Assembly (NCBI GenBank): GCA_020440405.1
Contig: JAGROF010000211.1
Location: 1-5,720, forward strand
DNA length: 5,720 bases
Source: Chlamydiia bacterium
GTDB taxonomy: Bacteria > Chlamydiota > Chlamydiia > Chlamydiales > Simkaniaceae
Reading direction: 5' to 3'
Under the pieces are notes generated by a model. The model did no database searches. It saw nothing but the letters and a program-made list of their open reading frames with translations, and had not been told where the DNA came from. Made by a program: the position numbers and the translations under genes. This document shows, in pieces, positions 1-5,670 of this stretch (position 1 is the first letter of the stretch; each line of letters begins with the position of its first letter).

Positions 1-114
1 CACTTAAGATCGGCGAATTACGGTGTTTTGGCGCAGCCGAAAATTCAACTTTTGAAGTTGTTTGGGTATAAGCTCTTAATAGACAAGAATTTGGATCGTT
101 TGCATGGACACTAG
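1..114 (+). CDS. possible C-terminal tail of an upstream gene (partial)
   Basis: Reading frame 1 is open from the first base to a TAG at 112-114, giving 37 residues that end in NLDRLHGH. The tail is mildly basic, mixes hydrophobic and charged residues, and shows no motif I recognise. It would overlap the start of the following transporter gene by 11 bases, which matches the overlapping style of the rest of this operon and would help explain why that gene has only a weak ribosome binding site. Frame 3 is also open at the left edge, to a TAA at 69-71, so the frame choice is an inference. Chance openness over 37 codons cannot be excluded. Confidence 0.4.
   Translation, partial: HLRSANYGVLAQPKIQLLKLFGYKLLIDKNLDRLHGH
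44..72 (+). promoter_or_regulatory. weak sigma70-like promoter candidate before the first MFS gene
   Basis: TATAAG at 67-72 matches five of six bases of the -10 consensus. TTCAAC at 44-49 is a poor -35 (three of six) at the ideal 17-base spacing. Transcription would begin near base 79, about 25 bases before the ATG at 104. If the frame open from base 1 is a real gene tail, this would be an internal promoter. Such matches are common by chance, so confidence is low. Confidence 0.22.
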
Positions 115-1309
115 GCCTTCTTTTTTCCCTTTTCTCCCTTTTTTAACGCTCATCACATTTGCTTCGTTTTTGAATATCATGGCGCGGATCATTTTTCCTC
201 CAATGACACCTTATATCTGTGAAGAAATGAATCTGTGTCATGCGGATACAGGAAACCTTTTCTTTATCCTTTCTGTAGGGTTTGCGATCACGCTTTTCGG
301 TTCCCAATTTCTTTCGTCTTGGATCAGCCATAAGAAAACGGTTATTTTTTCCTTGGTTTCTACGGGGTGCGCACTCATGGTTACCTCCTATGCAGAAACC
401 TTTCAGCTTTTCCGCCTTGCCTTGTTTGTTGTGGGGCTTTGCTCAGGATTTTTTATTCCCTCCGCTGTGGCAATGCTCCGAGAAGGAGTAGCACGGGAGC
501 ATTTAGGAAAAGCCTTCGGAATTTTTGCCACAGCGCAAAGTGTTGCCTTTATCCTCTCTCCAATTTTGATTCAGCATACGATTCAGCTATGGCATTGGAA
601 ACAGATTTTAAGTGGTTTTGGATGGATTTCAGGGGTCATTGGTTTTGTGTTATACTTCCTGTTCAAACAGGGGAATGAAAGGGGAGAACCGATTACCTTT
701 ACCTTCATTCGCAGTGTCTTTTCATGGCCCTCATTTTGGATTTTACTTGTTCTTCTCTGCTTAGCAAATGGTTTAAATTTAGGCATTTATAATATGGCTC
801 CTGACTATTTTCAGCGTCATAACCTTCTGGATAAGGATGCTGTGTATCATTTGGTTGTCATTGCGCGTGTTTTAAGCTTTATCACAGCGATTGGGGCAGG
901 ATTTGTTGCGGACCGATTTGGGTTGAAGCGATCGATGGTATTAACCTTTGTCTGCTGTGGAGCTTTAACATCTCTTATGGGGACGGTGAACCCTTCGAGT
1001 TCTCTGGTCTTGTTTGCCCTTCAATCTCCCGTGGCGGCTTGTCTCATGCCCCTCATCCATTTTGCGATTGCTACAATTGTCCCTCCTGAGAAAAACTCGA
1101 CCATTGTCTCTGTAATTGCCCCTTTTGGTTTTTTAATGGGAGCTGGAGTGGTTCCTCAGCTGCTGGGATTTTTTGGAGATTTTAACCTCTATGCGCAAGG
1201 GTTTGTGTTGTTTGGAGTGACGTCGATTTTCTGTGGGACGCTATTCAATCTGAATCGCGTCTATAAGCATGTCGAATTCAGCCAAGTCAAAAGCATGGAA
1301 AATATATGA
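104..1309 (+). CDS. MFS transporter, 12 TM, substrate unknown
   Basis: This is a 401-residue inner-membrane carrier of the major facilitator superfamily. Its length and pattern of about twelve hydrophobic segments, split by a hydrophilic central loop around residues 188-207, fit two six-helix halves. The clearest family mark is a motif-A-like loop in the second half, G264-A-G-F-V-A-D270-R-F-G273-L-K-R276. The equivalent first-half loop, near residues 66-78, is degenerate, keeping only a G and basic residues. The ATG at 104 places the first helix at about residue 8 and has no good ribosome binding site, so coupling to an upstream gene is plausible. The gene ends in an ATGA overlap with hemH. 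Its substrate cannot be read from sequence. A metabolite, porphyrin or iron-chelate carrier is conceivable from the neighbour alone. Confidence 0.9.
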   Translation: MDTRPSFFPFLPFLTLITFASFLNIMARIIFPPMTPYICEEMNLCHADTGNLFFILSVGFAITLFGSQFLSSWISHKKTVIFSLVSTGCALMVTSYAETFQLFRLALFVVGLCSGFFIPSAVAMLREGVAREHLGKAFGIFATAQSVAFILSPILIQHTIQLWHWKQILSGFGWISGVIGFVLYFLFKQGNERGEPITFTFIRSVFSWPSFWILLVLLCLANGLNLGIYNMAPDYFQRHNLLDKDAVYHLVVIARVLSFITAIGAGFVADRFGLKRSMVLTFVCCGALTSLMGTVNPSSSLVLFALQSPVAACLMPLIHFAIATIVPPEKNSTIVSVIAPFGFLMGAGVVPQLLGFFGDFNLYAQGFVLFGVTSIFCGTLFNLNRVYKHVEFSQVKSMENI

Positions 1310-2271
1310 CGACAGGGGTACTCTGTGTCAACTTAGGGACTCCCGACTCTCCCCATCCGAAAGATGTCAAGCGCTACCTCACGGAGTTTCTCACTGATGG
1401 GCGAGTCATTGATCTTCCGGCTATTCCACGGAATCTCTTAGTCCGGGGAGTGATTATCCCTCGACGTTATCAAGAATCGGCTGCTCTATATCGCTCGGTT
1501 TGGACAGAGGAAGGCTCTCCTCTTCTAGTGTATGGCAAAAGAGTCGAAAAGCTTCTTCAGGAAAAACTCGGGGAGGGGTTTATAGTGAAGCTTGCCATGC
1601 GCTACCAGTCTCCTTCGATTGAAGAGGGACTTGAGGTGCTTAAGGGGTGCAAAAAGCTTGTTATTCTCCCGCTGTTTCCTCATTATGCCTCGGCGACAAC
1701 AGGCTCGGTGCACCAGAAAATTTTTGAGATTCTTTCTCGGTGGAATGCCATTCCAGAGGTGCGATTTGTCTCTCATTATGAGGATCACCCTAAGCTTATT
1801 GAGGCCTTTGCAGAGCGGGGAAAAGAATGGGATTTAGACCATTTTGATCATATTGTTTTCAGCTACCATGGTCTTCCCCAAAAACAAATTCAAAAAGGGT
1901 ATTCTGAAAATCCATCAACCTGTTACCCTTCTCAATGTTTAGCGACCACAAAGGGAATTGTTCAAGCCCTGGGCATTCCGGAGGGAAAATGGAGTCAATC
2001 CTACCAATCCCGCCTAGGGAAAAGCCCATGGATAGAGCCCTACACCGACCTCCTTTTAAAGGAACTTGCCGCAAAGAAGAAGAAGCGTGTCCTTGTGTTT
2101 TGTCCCTCTTTTGTGGCAGACTGTTTGGAAACCCTTGAAGAGATCGGTTCTCAATATAGGCAAGAGTTTCAAGAAAGTGGAGGAGAAACTCTGGAGCTTG
2201 TTAAAGGATTAAATGACCACCCCAAGTGGATAGAAACATTGGAAGCACTAATATATGACCGTGCCTGCTGA
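1306..2271 (+). CDS. hemH: ferrochelatase (protoporphyrin ferrochelatase)
   Basis: Ferrochelatase inserts ferrous iron into protoporphyrin IX, the last step of the protoporphyrin-dependent heme pathway, in the cytosol or at the inner membrane face. The 321-residue length is normal for bacterial HemH. Visible family marks are VNLGTPDSP at residues 8-16, LPLFPHYASATTGS at 121-134, the catalytic-histidine motif FSYHGLPQ (His188) at 185-192, QSRLGKSPWIEPYTD at 234-248, and CPSFVADCLETLEEI at 266-280 with the conserved acidic Glu275. The last two blocks resemble enteric-type HemH. C211, C266 and C273 sit at positions I recall as also cysteine in enzymes without an iron-sulfur cluster, while C206 looks extra. 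The start ATG lies in an ATGA overlap with the upstream transporter, with GGA at 1297-1299 as a weak ribosome binding site. The end overlaps the next transporter by 17 bases. Confidence 0.97.
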   Translation: MTTGVLCVNLGTPDSPHPKDVKRYLTEFLTDGRVIDLPAIPRNLLVRGVIIPRRYQESAALYRSVWTEEGSPLLVYGKRVEKLLQEKLGEGFIVKLAMRYQSPSIEEGLEVLKGCKKLVILPLFPHYASATTGSVHQKIFEILSRWNAIPEVRFVSHYEDHPKLIEAFAERGKEWDLDHFDHIVFSYHGLPQKQIQKGYSENPSTCYPSQCLATTKGIVQALGIPEGKWSQSYQSRLGKSPWIEPYTDLLLKELAAKKKKRVLVFCPSFVADCLETLEEIGSQYRQEFQESGGETLELVKGLNDHPKWIETLEALIYDRAC

Positions 2272-3475
2272 GCCTCATTCTGACTACCGTTTAAATGTGA
2301 AGAAGCCATCACTTCTCACACTAATTGTTTTGATCTCTTATGGGTCAATTGGAACAGCCCTCTTTACTCCTGCCATTCCCTCTGTTATGGACCGTTTTCA
2401 TGTCGGGGCGGGTATCGCGCAGCTGACTGTAATGCTCTTTCTTTTGGGCTACTCTCTTGGACAGCTCATCTATAGTCCTGTTGCTAAGCGTTATGGGAGA
2501 AAGCCTGCCCTGTATGTGGGAATCGGGGTATCGCTTATCGGAAATTTTCTTTGTATTCTTGCAGGATACATCGATGATTTAACCCTCCTTGTTCTTGCGC
2601 GTTTAATCACCTCTTTAGGTTCCAGCGTGGGCTTAAGCCTGACGTTTATGATTATCAGTGACTACTATTATGAGTCTCACGCGCGAAAGGTCACAGCTTA
2701 TACGATGCTAGCCTTTGCTGTTGTGCCTGGGGTAGGGATTGCCATTGGGGGATTTCTGGTAGCCTATTTAGGGTGGATCAGCTGCTTTTACTTTCTCTTT
2801 TTATATGGCGTATTTGCCCTTTTCCTTGCTTACCGCCTAGCAGAGACCTCGACCGAAAAGGAAAGCGATTCGTTTAGTCTCCGCCGTGTGATAAAAGCCT
2901 ATCTGCGGGACTTTAAAAACCCCATCCTTTCCCTTTATTCAATCATGATTGGGACGACCACCGCGTTTATCTATACCTTTGCTGCCACAGCTCCTGTCAT
3001 TGGAATTCGAATGATGGGGCTTTCGCCTGATGTCTATGGGATCTATAATTTGATCCCTGCAGCAGGGTATTTCTTGGGGAATTTTATTGCTGCGCGCTTA
3101 TCTTCCCACTGTAAAATTAAAACTGTTTTGAAGCTTGGGATCTTCATGATGGCCTTAGGAATCTTGATCTTTGCTGCCCTCTTTTTCCTTGGTTTCAAAA
3201 GTCCTTGGAATCTTTTTCTCCCCGTTTTCATCATCTACTTCGGAAGCCCTCTCTTCTACTCGAATGCTGCAGTGATCGCAACCTTCCGTGTTCCTGACAA
3301 GCCTAATGCCTCTTCCATCATGAGTTTCATCAATATCGGCTGCGCCGTTCTCGGCCTTGCTCTCCTCGAGGTTGCCCATGGCAATCCCATGATCATGCTC
3401 TCTCTTTTCTTCATCCTAGGCATGATCTTCATTCTTTTTCTCTTTCGCCGCGGCCAAAAGCTCATCGAAGACTAA
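2255..3475 (+). CDS. Bcr/CflA-family MFS exporter (DHA1-type drug:H+ antiporter)
   Basis: This is a 406-residue inner-membrane transporter with about twelve hydrophobic helices. The N-terminal pattern is characteristic of the Bcr/CflA branch of DHA1 antiporters: TPAIPSVMDRF at residues 38-48, then LFLLGYSLGQLIYSP at 61-75 running into motif A, with RYGRKP at 79-84. ARLITSLGSSVG at 115-126 corresponds to motif B with its arginine R116. Motif C at 157-166 reads VPGVGIAIGG: the glycines remain, but the proline usual near I162 is absent. Known relatives export drugs such as bicyclomycin, sulfonamides or chloramphenicol, and some export metabolites, so the substrate here is open. The start ATG overlaps the end of hemH by 17 bases and has GGAAG at 2241-2245, so coupled translation with hemH is likely. 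No clear terminator follows. Confidence 0.92.
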   Translation: MTVPAEPHSDYRLNVKKPSLLTLIVLISYGSIGTALFTPAIPSVMDRFHVGAGIAQLTVMLFLLGYSLGQLIYSPVAKRYGRKPALYVGIGVSLIGNFLCILAGYIDDLTLLVLARLITSLGSSVGLSLTFMIISDYYYESHARKVTAYTMLAFAVVPGVGIAIGGFLVAYLGWISCFYFLFLYGVFALFLAYRLAETSTEKESDSFSLRRVIKAYLRDFKNPILSLYSIMIGTTTAFIYTFAATAPVIGIRMMGLSPDVYGIYNLIPAAGYFLGNFIAARLSSHCKIKTVLKLGIFMMALGILIFAALFFLGFKSPWNLFLPVFIIYFGSPLFYSNAAVIATFRVPDKPNASSIMSFINIGCAVLGLALLEVAHGNPMIMLSLFFILGMIFILFLFRRGQKLIED

Positions 3476-3598
3476 AATGAAAAACCTCTCTGTGTTCTCT
3501 GTGCTCTCGGTGGTTGAAACTCCTTAGCTCTGTACAACAAATCAGAATCAATCCAATATTAAACCCTGAAGTTTAAACTAAGCTGGAGACACGATATT
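3476..3598. other. intergenic spacer between transporter operon and cassette
   Basis: This 123-base gap is the only sizeable break on the + strand before 4940 and probably separates two transcription units. Besides the 9-base repeat it contains a weak AT-rich inverted repeat, TTAAAC at 3559-3564 and GTTTAA at 3571-3576, with a 6-base loop and no T tract. TTGAAA at 3514-3519 resembles a -35 box, but no good -10 box lies 16-18 bases after it. A promoter for the next four genes is expected here but cannot be placed. GGAG at 3585-3588 is the ribosome binding site of the gene starting at 3599. Confidence 0.45.
3488..3514. repeat. threefold 9-base degenerate direct repeat
   Basis: Three adjacent 9-base units follow the Bcr-type gene: CTCTGTGTT, CTCTGTGCT and CTCGGTGGT. 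Units 1 and 2 differ at one position, and unit 3 diverges further. The opposite strand reads as purine-rich ACAGAG-type units. From memory, similar strings built on ACCACAGAG/ACACAGAG units occur as dispersed intergenic repeats in many bacterial genomes, so this may be one copy of such a family. The repeat lies 13 bases after the stop codon, where a terminator might be expected, but it forms no hairpin. Confidence 0.6.
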
Positions 3599-4069
3599 AT
3601 GGATGCCATAGAACCTTCGGGGGACCTCTACCTTTATGACTACTCGGGAGGTAATGAACAGCCTATAGGTGAGTTAAACAGTAGGACTATTTCTATAGGC
3701 TCAGTGAGTGAAAATCCTCAACTTCTTGAAGCAATTGTTGCTATTTTACAAAGTGAGTTTGGAAAGCCAAAACCTGTGACTTGTGGGGCGGTTCAAGGCT
3801 ATTTAGACCCAGAACACAAGAGAGCACAGCAGTTTGAGATAAATGTTCTATTACATTCTATTCATTGTTCGAGTATTCAAGAAGAACAAGAAAAGTTCAA
3901 AGAGCTAATGTCCTTTGTGAATTCACTCATGCATGCAGCAGGAGTGCTAACCGTTGCTGTGTTTTCAAGAGACTATAAGAATGCGGCTTTCTCTGCAGTA
4001 GCAAGAGAAGATCTTTCTTACTTGGGACCAATTTCAAGCTCTTATGAAAAAGAGGGGAACAGAGTATGA
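3599..4069 (+). CDS. hypothetical protein, 156 aa, probably cytosolic (cassette gene 1)
   Basis: I do not recognise this protein. It has no signal peptide or membrane helix. The N-terminus (residues 1-35) is acidic and rich in Tyr, Gly and Ser (DLYLYDYSGG at 9-18). A helix-like segment QLLEAIVAILQSEF follows at 41-54, then a more polar stretch with C62, then INVLLHSIHCSS at 81-92, a charged helix EEQEKFKELMSFVNSLMHAAG at about 95-115, and a strand-like VLTVAVFSRDY at 116-126. The alternation suggests a compact alpha/beta fold. The ATG at 3599 is supported by GGAG at 3585-3588 (10-base spacing) and an in-frame stop at 3560. It is the first of four overlapping genes, and its 3' end overlaps the next by 26 bases. 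As leading gene it could be the effector, regulator or chaperone of the set; nothing in the sequence decides between these. Confidence 0.75.
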   Translation: MDAIEPSGDLYLYDYSGGNEQPIGELNSRTISIGSVSENPQLLEAIVAILQSEFGKPKPVTCGAVQGYLDPEHKRAQQFEINVLLHSIHCSSIQEEQEKFKELMSFVNSLMHAAGVLTVAVFSRDYKNAAFSAVAREDLSYLGPISSSYEKEGNRV

Positions 4070-4241
4070 AGATGTTCATTTTTACACATTATGGGAAGAT
4101 TATGAAAAGAACCAACAGGAGCTAAGGGCTAAAGGGCTGATTTTGGATGGGGCTTTGGAGCCTCTAGATCCAAGTTTCAAACCATTTAACCAACCTCTTA
4201 AACCTCTGGACCCGAATTTCAAACCTTGGAGTACTGCATGA
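4044..4241 (+). CDS. small hypothetical protein with C-terminal PLDPxFKP repeats (cassette gene 2)
   Basis: This 65-residue protein has a charged, probably helical N-terminal half (residues 1-32, with Trp17 and many Glu/Lys) and a proline-rich tail made of a 14-residue repeat. The first copy is EPLDPSFKPFNQPL at 39-52 and the second, shortened copy is KPLDPNFKPW at 53-62. There is no signal peptide or membrane helix. The only in-frame ATG, at 4044, lies inside gene 1 in the +1 frame and has no visible ribosome binding site. It may therefore be made by reinitiation or coupling from gene 1, or the two reading frames may be joined by frameshifting. The stop codon overlaps the ATG of the next gene (ATGA). 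The amino acid repeat conservation and the next gene's coupling support it being real. Its function is unknown; the repeats look like a short linear binding motif. Confidence 0.6.
   Translation: MKKRGTEYEDVHFYTLWEDYEKNQQELRAKGLILDGALEPLDPSFKPFNQPLKPLDPNFKPWSTA
4161..4229 (+). repeat. in-frame 42-base direct repeat encoding PLDPxFKP
   Basis: CCTCTAGATCCAAGTTTCAA at 4161-4180 recurs as CCTCTGGACCCGAATTTCAA at 4203-4222, exactly 42 bases (14 codons) later. Four of the 20 bases differ. Three of those (AGA/GGA at 4166 opposite 4208, T/C and A/G at codon ends) are silent and one changes Ser to Asn, so the peptide motif is better conserved than the DNA. This suggests an old duplication kept under protein-level selection. 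Confidence 0.7.
4228..4231 (+). promoter_or_regulatory. ribosome binding site that decides the start of cassette gene 3
   Basis: GGAG at 4228-4231 lies six bases before the ATG at 4238. That ATG also shares an ATGA with the stop of the preceding gene. Together these favour ATG 4238 over the upstream in-frame TTG at 4226, whose own first codon overlaps this site. Confidence 0.7.
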
Positions 4242-4444
4242 CTGCTAGAAGAAAGTTATCACGCTGGGATTTTGGTTCTATTGGTTTTTCATTGGGCTTT
4301 ATGTTTGCTATTGTGCTGAATATATTGACGACAATTTTTAATATTTCTAGTCAGCTTATATTTGTTATCTTAAATGTTTTAATTTCACTAAACATTGCTT
4401 TTTTTATCTTTTCAAAGAAAAGAAGAGGAGAGAAGATTTTATGA
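4238..4444 (+). CDS. small two-helix membrane protein, 68 aa (cassette gene 3)
   Basis: I recognise no family. The protein starts with a basic stretch (RRK at residues 4-6, R9) and has a hydrophobic segment at about 12-34, a short polar turn NISSQ at 35-39, and a second hydrophobic segment at about 40-58. It ends in a strongly basic tail (KKRRGEK at 60-66). By the positive-inside rule this predicts a hairpin with both ends in the cytosol. Small holins, toxin or immunity membrane proteins and chlamydial inclusion-membrane (Inc) proteins can share this bilobed outline, but the basic ends and lack of further domains do not single out any of them. ATG 4238 is chosen because of the ATGA overlap and GGAG at 4228-4231. 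The gene ends in another ATGA overlap with gene 4. It is the most AT-rich part of the window. Confidence 0.7.
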   Translation: MTARRKLSRWDFGSIGFSLGFMFAIVLNILTTIFNISSQLIFVILNVLISLNIAFFIFSKKRRGEKIL

Positions 4445-4932
4445 AAAAGAGAGTAGTTCTAAGGTTTTTTGTCTTAGTGAGTTTGTTTTTGCCACTACCT
4501 TCTCTTCATGCTGATGAGCCAAGAGAAATGTACGCTTGGGTGATAGAGGTGAATGACTCGGAGTATAAAGTAAAAACTAAAGATTTTTTATTCCAAGTTG
4601 CTGAATTCATGGGACTGGAGGTCTGTCAAGATGAATCTCATTGCTTGGTAAATCATGAGCATATAGAGAAAGACACAATATCTCTTCACTTGCTGAGTCT
4701 TCTTAAAGACCAGGATATGGAAAAAAACTTTGGTGTGATCAATGGAAGACTGATTAGCAGGGAAATTCATAAAAATAGCCACTTTTTTGTTCCAAGTTGC
4801 GCTGAAGTTTTTTCAGTCAAACTGGATGGGTATTCAGAAAGATCTTTTCAAGAGCTTCAAGAAGTTCTTAGACAGAAGCTTTTAGCTCTTAGTGCCAATC
4901 GAGAAAATTCTCCGATTATATTTATTCAGTGA
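4441..4932 (+). CDS. hypothetical secreted/periplasmic protein, 163 aa (cassette gene 4)
   Basis: I do not recognise this protein. It begins with a clear Sec-type signal peptide: basic MKKR, a hydrophobic core VVLRFFVLVSLFLPLP at about 5-20, and a probable cleavage after Ala24 (SLHA/DEP). No lipobox cysteine is present. The mature part of about 139 residues is soluble-looking and mixed alpha/beta, with C62 and C68 close enough to form a disulfide and a third cysteine at C120. Helix-like stretches lie at about 47-60 and 135-151. The start ATG shares ATGA with the stop of gene 3, and AGGAG at 4426-4430 is its ribosome binding site (10-base spacing). The gene's stop lies only 7 bases from the end of the minus-strand gene. 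Its coupling to the small membrane protein suggests the two act together at the envelope, which is inference. Confidence 0.78.
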   Translation: MKKRVVLRFFVLVSLFLPLPSLHADEPREMYAWVIEVNDSEYKVKTKDFLFQVAEFMGLEVCQDESHCLVNHEHIEKDTISLHLLSLLKDQDMEKNFGVINGRLISREIHKNSHFFVPSCAEVFSVKLDGYSERSFQELQEVLRQKLLALSANRENSPIIFIQ

Positions 4933-4939
4933 CTTTCCT

Positions 4940-5602
4940 TTAGGGGGATTTGGCGACTTGTTTGGAGAAGAGGGTGATGGTGCTTAGGGGGGTGTTGGGG
5001 CCTTCGTTGGCCATGTATTTGAGGAGGTCACCGGCTTGGGGATCGAACCAGAGGTCGGCGTGCCAGAACATTTTTTTGAAGCCGGTCAGGGTCACTTTGA
5101 CTTTGAGGGCATCATATTGCTTGCCATGCACCTCGATGGGTTCAAACCCTTGCTTTGTGGCAACCATATCGTGGAGGCTCAGCTTTTTGGGATGGACGAT
5201 GGAGAATTTGAAGTCGTGAAAACCTGAGAGGATAAAAGGTTTGAAGCAGAAGTCAAACTCTTGAACCCAGGCACTGTCTCCAATACGGAAGTGTTTTTGA
5301 ATGCGCTCTCCATCGGCGTCTCGGATGGCAATTAGGGTGTCTCCTTCACGGTGGACGGAATATTGGTCTTTGCGGGCGGTATTTTCATAGCGAAAGCTTT
5401 TGGTCACGCGGTCGGGAGAGGTAACGATCAAGGTTTTTCCATTTGTGCTTTCTCCAATGATATGCAGAGTGTCGTCGCTTTCTTTAAAGTCGAGGGTCCA
5501 GGTGGTTTTCGATTCCCGTCCTTCGACATCTTTGTTATAGACATAAGTGACATCAGCGGTGAGCATTGCAAAAGGGAAGAGAAATAGGAGTATGGATTTC
5601 AT
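4940..5602 (-). CDS. hypothetical secreted/periplasmic protein, 220 aa, possibly DUF3108-like
   Basis: The protein has a short signal peptide (MKSILLFLFPFAMLTA, probable cleavage after Ala16) and a mature part of about 204 residues dominated by alternating beta-strand patterns, for example VTYVYNK at 18-24, TTWTLDF at 33-39 and ALKVKVTLTGF at 165-175. The C-terminal part, with HADLWFDPQAGDLLKY at 181-196, resembles the strand-turn-strand end of periplasmic beta-sheet proteins such as DUF3108 or LolA-like folds. That is a resemblance recalled by eye, not a domain hit. A single cysteine (C119) and no lipobox argue against a lipoprotein. GAGG five bases before the ATG at 5602-5600 supports the start. 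The gene is GC-richer than the convergent cassette next to it and is probably the older, resident gene. Function unknown. Confidence 0.85.
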   Translation of the reverse strand: MKSILLFLFPFAMLTADVTYVYNKDVEGRESKTTWTLDFKESDDTLHIIGESTNGKTLIVTSPDRVTKSFRYENTARKDQYSVHREGDTLIAIRDADGERIQKHFRIGDSAWVQEFDFCFKPFILSGFHDFKFSIVHPKKLSLHDMVATKQGFEPIEVHGKQYDALKVKVTLTGFKKMFWHADLWFDPQAGDLLKYMANEGPNTPLSTITLFSKQVAKSP

Positions 5603-5670
5603 AAAGACCTCGTTATTACCTTCGGTATATCATGTTGCACTTTTTCTGTCTCCTATTCTAGAATGGGCAT
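5603..5670. promoter_or_regulatory. probable divergent promoter region
   Basis: This stretch lies between the minus-strand gene and a probable + strand gene beyond the right edge. On the + strand, TTGCAC at 5635-5640 and TAGAAT at 5659-5664 (five of six to the -10 consensus) are 18 bases apart and would start transcription at about 5671, the first base of the hairpin. TAGAAT lies within the perfect palindrome ATTCTAGAAT at 5655-5664. On the minus strand, GAGACA (5652-5647) and TATACC (5629-5624) are 17 bases apart. The -35 match on the + strand is poor, so each is only a candidate. Confidence 0.35.

Noticed and set aside
46..60. CAACTT-TTG-AAGTTG inverted repeat near the left edge as a terminator
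   Set aside because: Only six mostly AT pairs with a 3-base loop, no real T tract, and it lies inside a frame that is probably coding.
1525..2138. Open frames on both strands inside hemH
   Set aside because: hemH is continuous with all family motifs across this stretch, so these are shadows.
3043..3465. Minus-strand open frames rich in Lys, Arg and Glu opposite the Bcr-like transporter
   Set aside because: Highly charged composition is what the antisense of hydrophobic membrane codons produces; there is no independent support.
3488..3514. CRISPR-like array
   Set aside because: The 9-base units abut with no spacers and total only 27 bases.
3559..3576. TTAAAC/GTTTAA inverted repeat as a terminator of the transporter operon
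   Set aside because: Six weak pairs, no GC-rich stem and no T tract; it lies near the ribosome binding site of the next gene and may be chance.
4066..4125. ATG at 4066 in an ATGA overlap as the start of cassette gene 2
   Set aside because: That frame gives only 19 codons before TAA at 4123-4125, and it is not the frame of the repeat-containing protein.
4226..4228. TTG at 4226 as the start of the small membrane protein
   Set aside because: ATG at 4238 has a well-placed GGAG and an ATGA overlap; the TTG has no upstream ribosome binding site.
4950..5587. Plus-strand open frames of 63-89 codons opposite the minus-strand secreted protein
   Set aside because: They lie wholly within a gene with a clear signal peptide and ribosome binding site on the other strand, and their translations look like complementary-strand shadow.
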